Shown: positions 52,101 through 62,228 of the stretch, in pieces
How the letters are laid out: the number at the start of each line of letters is the position of its first letter
Numbering within the stretch: the stretch's first letter is position 1
Assembly: GCA_963556195.1 (NCBI GenBank)
Contig: CAUVYP010000582.1
Coordinates: forward strand, 158,001-222,000
DNA length: 64,000 nt
DNA from: Sepiola atlantica
Taxonomy: Eukaryota > Mollusca > Cephalopoda > Sepiida > Sepiolidae
Direction of reading: 5' to 3'
Notes under the pieces: model-generated
The model's database searches: none
The model's input: the letters and a program-made list of their open reading frames with translations, nothing else
What the model was told of the DNA's origin: nothing
Position numbers and translations under genes: made by a program

Positions 52101-53099
52101 CAGAAGTGCAGCTCTTGTACTGCCGGAGATATGTCGATACAAACTGAATACGCAAAACATCAACAAAATTTAGCGCGTTTTAAAGTTGATATCGCTTTTG
52201 TTTATAACTTCCACATTTATTCGAATTGTGTAACGAAACTTTTCGGACAGTCGCGGAGACACATTTTCTACTGAAGTACCAAGTTTCAGAAGTGCAGCTC
52301 TTGTACTGCCGGAGATATGTCGATACAAACTGAATACGCAAAACATCAACAAAATTTAGCGCGTTTTAAAGTTGATATCGCTTTTGTTTATAACTTCTAC
52401 ATTTTTTCGAATTGTGCAACGAAACTTTGCAGACAGTCTCAAATATGCCTTTACTACTGAAGTACCAAGTTGCAGAAGTGCAGCTCTTGTACTGCCGGAG
52501 ATATGTCGATACAAACTGAATACGCAAAACATCAACAAAATTTAGCGCGTTTTAAAGTTGATATCGCTTTTGTTTATAACTTCTACATTTATTCGAATTG
52601 TGCAACAAAACTTTGCAGACGGTCTCGAATAGGCCTTTTCTACTGAAGTACCAAGTTTCAGAAGTGCAGCTTTTGTACTGCACGAGATATGTCGATACAA
52701 ACTGAATACGCATAACATCAACAAAATTTAGCGCGTTTTAAAGTTGATATCGCTTTTGTTTATAACTTCCACATTTATTCGAATTGTCCAACGAAACTTT
52801 GCAGACAGTCTCGAATAGGCCTTTTCTACTGAAGTACCAAGTTTCAGAAGTGCAGCTCTTGTACTGCCGGAGATATGTCGATACAAACTGAATACGCAAA
52901 ACATCAACAAAATTTAGCGCGTTTTAAAGTTGATATCGCTTTTGTTTATAACTTCCACATTTATTCGAATTGTGCTACGAAACTTTGCAGACAGTCTCAA
53001 ATAGGCCTTTACTACGGAAGTACGAAGTTTCAGAAGTGCAGCTTTTGTACTGCCGGAGATATGTCGATACAAACTGAATACGCAAAACATCAACAAAAT
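47520..53099. repeat. Tandem pair of 2,790-bp fifteen-mers
   Basis: 47520-50309 and 50310-53099 are adjacent units of fifteen monomers in the same order. Shared markers include TATTATAATTG at the start, then AGACGGTCTCG, TACTACGGAAG, AAGTTCAGCTC, the 185-bp GTGCAC copy, CACAATTATTCG, the 187-bp TTACTG copy, ATTGTGTAACG with CTTTTCGGACAG, AAGTTGCAGAAG and TGCACGAGATATG. Private differences exist, such as CTTTGGTGACAG only in the first and TACGAAGTTTC near 53023 only in the second. Confidence 0.93.
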
Positions 53100-53285
53100 T
53101 TAGCGCGTTTTAAAGTTGATATCGCTTTTGTTTATAACTTCCACATTTATGCGAATTGTGCAACGAAACTTTGCAGACAGTCTCGAATAGGCCTTTTCTA
53201 CTGAAGTACCAAGTTTCAGAAGTGCAGCTCTTGTACTGCCGGAGATATGTCGATACAAACTGAATACGCAAAACATCAACAAAAT

Positions 53286-53471
53286 TTAGCGCGTTTTAAA
53301 GTTGATATCGCTTTTGTTTATAACTTGCACATTTATTCGAATTGTGCAACGAAACTTTGCGGACAGTCGCGGAGACACATTTTCTACTGAAGTACCAAGT
53401 TTCAGAAGTGCAGCTCTTGTACTGCCGGAGATATGTCGATACAAACTGAATACGCAAAACATCAACAAAAT
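53286..53471. repeat. Reference monomer, R type with linked G markers
   Basis: This copy represents the second major family. It has G at m42 (ACTTGCAC instead of ACTTCCAC), G at m76 (TTTGCGGACAG instead of TTTGCAGACAG) and the R cassette GCGGAGACACATT at m84-96. The three changes travel together in many copies, for example those starting at 16081, 18498, 20357, 22030, 24819, 53286, 54030, 57564, 58308, 60726 and 61656. They therefore mark a monomer lineage and not independent mutations. Confidence 0.93.
53369..53381. other. Dimorphic cassette, R allele (example)
   Basis: This is the alternative 13-bp block GCGGAGACACATT at m84-96. It has the same length as the Y allele but matches it at only 7 of 13 positions, whereas the rest of the monomer differs at only a few sites. 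A common sub-variant ends CACATGTT. R copies predominate at the left of the window and are interspersed one per several monomers further right. Confidence 0.85.
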
Positions 53472-56400
53472 TTAGCGCGTTTTAAAGTTGATATCGCTTT
53501 TGTTTATAACTTCCACATTTATTCGAATTGTGCTACGAAACTTTGCAGACAGTCTCGAATAGGCCTTTTCTACTGAAGTACCAAGTTTCAGAAGTGCAGC
53601 TCTTGTACTGCCGGAGATATGTCGATACAAACTGAATACGCAAAACATCAACAAAATTTAGCGCGTTTTAAATTTGATATCGCTTTTGTTTATAACTTCC
53701 ACATTTATTCGAATTGTGCTACGAAACTTTGCAGACAGTCTCGAATAGGCGTTTTCTACTGAAGTACCAAGTCCCAGAAGTGCAGCTCTTGTACTGCCGG
53801 AGATATGTCGATACGAACTGAATACGCAAAACATCAACAAAATTTAGCGCGTTTTAAAGTTGATATCGCTTTTGTTTATAACTTCTACATTTATTCGAAT
53901 TGTGCAACAAAACTTTGCAGACAGTCTCGAATAGGCCTTTTCTACTGAAGTACCAAGTTTCAGAAGTGCAGCTTTTGTACTGCCGGAGATATGTCGATAC
54001 AAACTGAATACGCATAACATCAACAAAATTTAGCGCGTTTTAAAGTTGATATCGCTTTTGTTTATAACTTGCACATTTATTCGAATTGTGCAACGAAACT
54101 TTGCGGACAGTCGCGGAGACACATTTTCTACTGAAGTACCAAGTTTCAGAAGTGCAGCTCTTGTACTGCCGGAGATATGTCGATACAAACTGAATACGCA
54201 AAACATCAACAAAATTTAGCGCGTTTTAAAGTTGATATCGCTTTTGTTTATAACTTCTACATTTATTCGAATTGTGCAACGAAACTTTGCAGACAGTCTC
54301 AAATAAGCCTTTACTACTGAAGTACCAAGTTTCAGAAGTGCAGCTCTTGTACTGCCGGAGATATGTCGATACAAACTGAATACGCAAAACATCAACAAAA
54401 TTTAGCGCGTTTTAAAGTTGATATCGCTTTTGTTTATAACTTCTACATTTATTCGAATTGTGCAACAAAACTTTGCAGACGGTCTCGAATAGGCCTTTTC
54501 TACTGAAGTACCAAGTTTCAGAAGTGCAGCTTTTGTACTGCCGGAGATATGTCGATACAAACTGAATACGCATAACATCAACAAAATTTAGCGCGTTTTA
54601 AAGTTTATATCGCTTTTGTTTATAACTTCCACATTTATTCGAATTGTGCAACGAAACTTTGCAGACAGTCTCAAATAGGCCTTTACTACTGAAGTACCAA
54701 GTTTCAGAAGTGCAGCTCTTGTACTGCCGGAGATATGTCGATACAAACTGAATACGCAAAACATCAACAAAATTTAGCGCGTTTTAAAGTTGATATCGCT
54801 TTTGTTTATAACTTCTACATTTATTCGAATTGTGCAACAAAACTTTGCAGACGGTCTCGAATAGGCCTTTTCTACTGAAGTACCAAGTTTCAGAAGTGCA
54901 GCTTTTGTACTGCCGGAGATATGTCGATACAAACTGAATACGCAAAACATCAACAAAATTTAGCGCGTTTTAAAGTTGATATCGCTTTTGTTTATAACTT
55001 CTACATTTATTCGAATTGTGCAACAAAACTTTGCAGACGGTCTCGAATAGGCCTTTTCTACTGAAGTACCAAGTTTCAGAAGTGCAGCTTTTGTACTGCC
55101 CGAGATATGTCGATACAAACTGAATACGCATAACATCAACAAAATTTAGCGCGTTTTAAAGTTGATATCGCTTTTGTTTATAACTTCCACATTTATTCGA
55201 ATTGTCCAACGAAACTTTGCAGACAGTCTCGAATAGGCCTTTTCTACTGAAGTACCAAGTTTCAGAAGTGCAGCTCTTGTACTGCCGGAGATATGTCGAT
55301 ACAAACTGAATACGCAAAACATCAACAAAATTTAGCGCGTTTTAAAGTTGATATCGCTTTAGTTTATAACTTCCACATTTATTCAAATTGTGCTACGAAA
55401 CTTTGCAGACAGTCTCAAATAGGCCTTTACTACGGAAGTACCAAGTTTCAGAAGTGCAGCTTTTGTACTGCCGGAGATATGTCGATACAAACTGAATACG
55501 CAAAACATCAACAAGATTTAGCGCGTTTTAAAGTTGATATCGCTTTTGTTTATAACTTCCACATTTATTCGAATTGTGCAACGAAACTTTGCAGACAGTC
55601 TCGAATAGGCCTTTTCTACTGAAGTACCAAGTTTCAGAAGTGCAGCTCTTGTACTGCCGGAAATATGTCGATACAAACTGAATACGTAAAACATCAACAA
55701 AATTTAGCGCGTTTTAAAGTTGATATCGCTTTTGTTTATAACTTGCACATTTATTCGAATTGTGCAACGAAACTTTGCGGACAGTCGCGGAGACACATTT
55801 TCTACTGAAGTACCAAGTTTCAGAAGTGCAGCTTTTGTACTGCCGGAGATATGTCGATACAAACTGAATACGCAAAACATCAACAAAATTTAGCGCGTTT
55901 TAAAGTTGATATCGCTTTTGTTTATAACTTCTACATTTATTATAATTGTGCAACGAAACTTTGCAGACAGTCTCAAATAGGCCTTTACTACTGAAGTACC
56001 AAGTTTCAGAAGTGCAGCTCTTGTACTGCCGGAGATATGTCGATACAAACTGAATACGCAAAACATCAACAAAATTTAGCGCGTTTTAAAGTTGATATCG
56101 CTTTTGTTTATAACTTCTACATTTATTCGAATTGTGCAACAAAACTTTGCAGACGGTCTCGAATAGGCCTTTTCTACTGAAGTACCAAGTTTCAGAAGTG
56201 CAGCTTTTGTACTGCCGGAGATATGTCGATACAAACTGAATACGCATAACATCAACAAAATTTAGCGCGTTTTAAAGTTGATATCGCTTTTGTTTATAAC
56301 TTCCACATTTATTCGAATTGTCCAACGAAACTTTGCAGACAGTCTCGAATAGGCGTTTTCTACTGAAGTACCCAGTTTCAGAAGTGCAGCTCTTGTACTG

Positions 56401-59400
56401 CCGGAGATATGTCGATACAAACTGAATACGCAAAACATCAACAAAATTTAGCGCGTTTTAAAGTTGATATCGCTTTTGTTTATAACTTCCACATTTATTC
56501 GAATTGTGTAACGAAACTTTTCGGACAGTCGCGGAGACACATTTTCTACTGAAGTACCAAGTTTCAGAAGTGCAGCTCTTGTACTGCCGGAGATATGTCG
56601 ATACAAACTGAATACGCAAAACATCAACAAAATTTAGCGCGTTTTAAAGTTGATATCGCTTTTGTTTATAACTTCTACATTTATTCGAATTGTGCAACGA
56701 AACTTTGCAGACAGTCTCAAATAGGCCTTTACTACTGAAGTACCAAGTTGCAGAAGTGCAGCTCTTGTACTGCCGGAGATATGTCGATACAAACTGAATA
56801 CGCAAAACATCAACAAAATTTAGCGCGTTTTAAAGTTGATATCGCTTTTGTTTATAACTTCTACATTTATTCGAATTGTGCAACAAAACTTTGCAGACAG
56901 TCTCGAATAGGCCTTTTCTACTGAAGTACCAAGTTTCAGAAGTGCAGCTTTTGTACTGCACGAGATATGTCGATACAAACTGAATACGCATAACATCAAC
57001 AAAATTTAGCGCGTTTTAAAGTTGATATCGCTTTTGTTTATAACTTCCACATTTATTCGAATTGTCCAACGAAACTTTGCAGACAGTCTCGAATAGGCCT
57101 TTTCTACTGAAGTACCAAGTTTCAGAAGTGCAGCTCTTGTACTGCCGGAAATATGTCGATACAAACTGAATACGCAAAACATCAACAAAATTTAGCGCGT
57201 TTTAAAGTTGATATCGCTTTTGTTTATAACTTCCACATTTATTCGAATTGTGCTACGAAACTTTGCAGACAGTCTCAAATAGGCCTTTACTACGGAAGTA
57301 CCAAGTTTCAGAAGTGCAGCTTTTGTACTGCCGGAGATATGTCGATACAAACTGAATACGCAAATCATCAACAAAATTTAGCGCGTTTTAAAGTTGATAT
57401 CGCTTTTGTTTATAACTTCCACATTTATGCGAATTGTGCAACGAAACTTTGCAGACAGTCTCGAATAGGCCTTTTCTACTGAAGTACCAAGTTTCAGAAG
57501 TGCAGCTCTTGTACTGCCGGAGATATGTCGATACAAACTGAATACGCAAAACATCAACAAAATTTAGCGCGTTTTAAAGTTGATATCGCTTTTGTTTATA
57601 ACTTGCACATTTATTCGAATTGTGCAACGAAACTTTGCGGACAGTCGCGGAGACACATTTTCTACTGAAGTACCAAGTTTCAGAAGTGCAGCTCTTGTAC
57701 TGCCGGAGATATGTCGATACAAACTGAATACGCAAAACATCAACAAAATTTAGCGCGTTTTAAAGTTGATATCGCTTATGTTTATAACTTCCACATTTAT
57801 TCGAATTGTGCTACGAAACTTTGCAGACAGTCTCGAATAGGCCTTTTCTACTGAAGTACCAAGTTTCAGAAGTGCAGCTCTTGTACTGCCGGAGATATGT
57901 CGATACAAACTGAATACGCAAAACATCCACAAAATTTAGCGCGTTTTAAAGTTGATATCGCTTTTGTTTATAACTTCCACATTTATTCGAATTGTGCAAC
58001 GAAACTTTGCAGACAGTCTCGAATAGTCGTTTTCTACTGAAGTACCAAGTCCCAGAAGTGCAGCTCTTGTACTGCCGGAGATATGTCGATACAAACTGAA
58101 TACGCAAAACATCAACAAAATTTAGCGCGTTTTAAAGTAGATATCGCTTTTGTTTATAACTTCTACATTTATTCGAATTGTGCAACAAAACTTTGCAGAC
58201 AGTCTCGAATAGGCCTTTTCTACTGAAGTACCAAGTTTCAGAAGTGCAGCTTTTGTACTGCCGGAGATATGTCGATACAAACTGAATACGCATAACATCA
58301 ACAAAATTTAGCGCGTTTTAAAGTTGATATCGCTTTTGTTTATAACTTGCACATTTATTCGAATTGTGCAACGAAACTTTGCGGACAGTCGCGGAGACAC
58401 ATTTTCTACTGAAGTACCAAGTTTCAGAAGTGCAGCTCTTGTACTGCCGGAGATATGTCGATACAAACTGAATACGCAAAACATCAACAAAATTTAGCGC
58501 GTTTTAAAGTTGATATCGCTTTTGTTTATAACTTCTACATTTATTCGAATTGTGCAACAAAACTTTGCAGACGGTCTCGAATAGGCCTTTTCTACTGAAG
58601 TACCAAGTTTCAGAAGTGCAGCTTTTGTACTGCCCGAGATATTTCGATACAAACTGAATACGCATAACATCAACAAAATTTAGCGCGTTTTAAAGTTGAT
58701 ATCGCTTTTGTTTATAACTTCCACATTTATTCGAATTGTCCAACGAAACTTTGCAGACAGTCTCGAATAGGCCTTTTCTACTGAAGTACCAAGTTTCAGA
58801 AGTGCAGCTCTTGTACTGCCGGAGATATGTCGATACAAACTGAATACGCAAAACATCAACAAAATTTAGCGCGTTTTAAAGTTGATATCGCTTTTGTTTA
58901 TAACTTCCACATTTATTCAAATTGTGCTACGAAACTTTGCAGACAGTCTCAAATAGGCCTTTACTACGGAAGTACCAAGTTTCAGAAGTGCAGCTTTTGT
59001 ACTGCCGGAGATATGTCGATACAAACTGAATACGCAAAACATCAACAAAATTTAGAGCGTTTTAAAGTTGATATCGCTTTTGTTTATAACTTCCACATTT
59101 ATTCGAATTGTGCAACGAAACTTTGCAGACAGTCGCGGAGACACATGTTCTACTGAAGTACCAAGTTTCAGAAGTGCAGCTCTTGTACTGCCGGAGATAT
59201 GTCGATACAAACTGAATACGCAAAACATCAACAAAATTTAGCGCGTTTTAAAGTTGATATCGCTTTTGTTTATAACTTCCACATTTATTCGAATTGTGCA
59301 ACGAAACTTTTCGGACAGTCGCGGGGACACATTTTCTACTGAAGTACCAAGTTTCAGAAGTGCAGCTCTTGTACTGCCGGAGATATGTCGATACAAACTG

Positions 59401-62110
59401 AATACGCAAAACATCAACAAAATTTAGAGCGTTTTAAAGTTGATATCGCTTTTGTTTATAACTTCTACATTTATTCGAATTGTGCAACGAAACTTTGCAG
59501 ACAGTCTCAAATAGGCCTTTACTACTGAAGTACCCAGTTTCAGAAGTGCAGCTCGTGTACTGCCGGAGATATGTCGATACAAACTGAATACGCAAAACAT
59601 CAACAAAATTTAGCGCGTTTTAAAGTTGATATCGCTTTTGTTTATAACTTCTACATTTATTCGAATTGTGCAACAAAACTTTGCAGACGGTCTCGAATAG
59701 GCCTTTTCTACTGAAGTACCAAGTTTCAGAAGTGCAGCTTTTGTACTGCCGGAGATATGTCGATACAAACTGAATACGCATAACATCAACAAAATTTAGC
59801 GCGTTTTAAAGTTGATATCGCTTTTGTTTATAACTTCCACATTTATTCGAATTGTCCAACGAAACTTTGCAGACAGTCTCGAATAGGCCTTTTCTACTGA
59901 AGTACCAAGTTTCAGAAGTGCAGCTCTTGTACTGCCGGAGATATGTCGATACAAACTGAATACGCAAAACATCAACAAAATTTAGCGCGTTTTAAAGTTG
60001 ATATCGCTTTTGTTTATAACTTCCACATTTATTCAAATTGTGCTACGAAACTTTGCAGACAGTCTCAAATAGGCCTTTACTACGGAAGTACCAAGTTTCA
60101 GAAGTGCAGCTCTTGTACTGCCGGAGATATGTCGATACAAACTGAATACGCAAAACATCAACAAAATTTAGCGCGTTTTAAAGTTGATATCGCTTTTGTT
60201 TATAACTTCTACATTTATTCGAATTGTGCAACGAAACTTTGCAGACAGTCTCAAATAGGCCTTTCCTACTGAAGTACCAAGTTTCAGAAGTGCAGCTCTT
60301 GTACTGCCGGAGATATGTCGATACAAACTGAATACGCAAAACATCAACAAAATTTAGCGCGTTTTAAAGTTGATATCGCTTTTGTTTATAACTTCTACAT
60401 TTATTCGAATTGTGCAACAAAACTTTGCAGACGGTCTCGAATAGGCCTTTTCTACTGAAGTACCAAGTTTCAGAAGTGCAGCTTTTGTACTGCCCGAGAT
60501 ATGTCGATACAAACTGAATACGCATAACATCAACAAAATTTAGCGCGTTTTAAAGTTGATATCGCTTTTGTTTATAACTTCCACATTTATTCGAATTGTC
60601 CAACGAAACTTTGCAGACAGTCTCGAATAGGCCTTTTCTACTGAAGTACCAAGTTTCAGAAGTGCAGCTCTTGTACTGCCGGAAATATGTCGATACAAAC
60701 TGAATACGCAAAACATCAACAAAATTTAGCGCGTTTTAAAGTTGATATCGCTTTTGTTTATAACTTGCACATTTATTCGAATTGTGCAACGAAACTTTGC
60801 GGACAGTCGCGGAGACACATTTTCTACTGAAGTACCAAGTTTCAGAAGTGCAGCTCTTGTACTGCCGGAGATATGTCGATACAAACTGAATACGCAAAAC
60901 ATCAACAAAATTTAGCGCGTTTTAAAGTTGATATCGCTTTTGTTTATAACTTCCACATTTATTCGAATTGTGCAACGAAACTTTGCAGACAGTCTCGAAT
61001 AGGCCTTTTCTACTGAAGTACCAAGTTTTAGAAGTGCAGCTCTTGTACTGCCGGAGATATGTCGATACAAACTGAATACGCAAAACATCCACAAAATTTA
61101 GCGCGTTTTAAAGTTGATATCGCTTTTGTTTATAACTTCCACATTTATTCGAATTGTGCAACGAAACTTTGCAGACAGTCTCGAATAGGCCTTTTCTACT
61201 GAAGTACCAAGTCCCAGAAGTGCAGCTCTTGTACTGCCGGAGATATGTCGATACAAACTGAATACGCAAAACATCAACAAAATTTAGCGCGTTTTAAAGT
61301 TGATATCGCTTTTGTTTATAACTTCCACATATATTCGAATTGTGCAACGAAACTTTGCAGACAGTCGCGGAGACACATTTTCTACTGAAGTACCAAGTTT
61401 CAGAAGTGCAGCTCTTGTACTGCCCGAGATATGTCGATACAAACTGAATACGCAAAACATCAACAAAATTTAGCGCGTTTTAAAGTTGATATCGCTTTTG
61501 TTTATAACTTCTACATTTATTCGAATTGTGCAACAAAACTTTGCAGACAGTCTCGAATAGGCCTTTTCTACTGAAGTACCAAGTTTCAGAAGTGCAGCTT
61601 TTGTACTGCCGGAGATATGTCGATACAAACTGAATACGCATAACATCAACAAAATTTAGCGCGTTTTAAAGTTGATATCGCTTTTGTTTATAACTTGCAC
61701 ATTTATTCGAATTGTGCAACGAAACTTTGCGGACAGTCGCGGAGACACATTTTCTACTGAAGTACCAAGTTTCAGAAGTGCAGCTCTTGTACTGCCGGAG
61801 ATATGTCGATACAAACTGAATACGCAAAACATCAACAAAATTTAGCGCGTTTTAAAGTTGATATCGCTTTTGTTTATAACTTCCACATTTATTCGAATTG
61901 TGCTACGAAACTTTGCAGACAGTCTCAAATAGGCCTTTACTACGGAAGTACCCAGTTTCAGAAGTGCAGCTCTTGTACTGCCGGAGATATGTCGATACAA
62001 ACTGAATACGCAAAACATCAACAAAATTTAGCGCGTTTTAAAGTTGATATCGCTTTTGTTTATAACTTCCACATTTATTCGAATTGTGCAACGAAACTTT
62101 GCAGACAGTC

Positions 62111-62123
62111 TCGAATAGGCCTT
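62111..62123. other. Dimorphic cassette, Y allele (example)
   Basis: This is the 13-bp block m84-96, TCGAATAGGCCTT, the most variable part of the monomer. Sub-variants include TCAAATAGGCCTT, TGTAATAGGCCTT, TGGAACAGGCCTT, TCGAATAGAGCTT and TCGAATAGGCGTT. The flanks AGACAGTC and TACTGAAG are shared with R monomers. Its function is unknown. A protein-binding box is one possible explanation, by analogy with the alpha-satellite A/B box (inference). Confidence 0.85.
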
Positions 62124-62132
62124 TTCTACTGA

Positions 62133-62165
62133 AGTACCAAGTTTCAGAAGTGCAGCTCTTGTACT
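62133..62165. repeat. Imperfect inverted repeat within each monomer (example)
   Basis: AGTACCAAG (m106-114) and CTTGTACT (m131-138) are inverted copies with one bulged C, separated by 16 bases. As single-stranded DNA or RNA they could form an 8-bp stem. The arrangement recurs in most monomers. It is broken in copies with AGTAGAAAG, such as those starting at 14966 and 26865, and altered where m131 or m132 is mutated. No function is shown. It may be incidental. Confidence 0.6.
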
Positions 62166-62197
62166 GCCGGAGATATGTCGATACAAACTGAATACGC

Positions 62198-62228
62198 AAA
62201 ACATCAACAAAATTTAGCGCGTTTTAAA
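62198..62228. other. Near-helically spaced A/T tracts at monomer junction (example)
   Basis: AAAA at m171, AAAATTT at m182 and TTTTAAA at m9 of the next monomer start 11 and 13 bp apart, close to one helical turn. Such phasing is known to favour intrinsic curvature and is common in satellite DNA. The pattern repeats every 186 bp. Copies with CGCATAAC or CGCTAAAC shorten the first tract. Curvature itself is inferred, not measured. Confidence 0.5.

Larger units (their letters stand above)
62028..62213. repeat. Reference monomer, Y type (consensus copy)
   Basis: This copy carries the majority base at every site I compared and serves as the reference. Starting at TTAGCGCG it contains, in order: the near-invariant core m1-m40, with GATATC at m19-24; a segment with TTCGAA at m51-56; AGACAGTC (m76-83) just before the cassette; the Y cassette TCGAATAGGCCTT at m84-96; TACTGAAG; an imperfect dyad at m106-138; CCGGAGATATGTCGATAC; and an A-rich end leading into the next core. 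CpG sites lie at m5, m7, m24, m53, m65, m85, m141, m152 and m168. Confidence 0.95.

Noticed and set aside
62072..62098. CENP-B box-like TTCG on the minus strand at TTTCGTTGCACAATTCG
   Set aside because: It matches TTCG and the following A (5 of 9 essential bases) but has ATTC where the box needs CGGG. No CGGG occurs in the consensus, so I do not call a CENP-B box.
62108..62136. Palindromes such as AGACAGTCT (11 bp as CAGACAGTCTG in TGGAAC variants), TTCGAA and GATATC as protein-binding sites
   Set aside because: They are short and expected by chance in a 186-bp unit. AGACAGTCT is disrupted by the R cassette in a large share of monomers.
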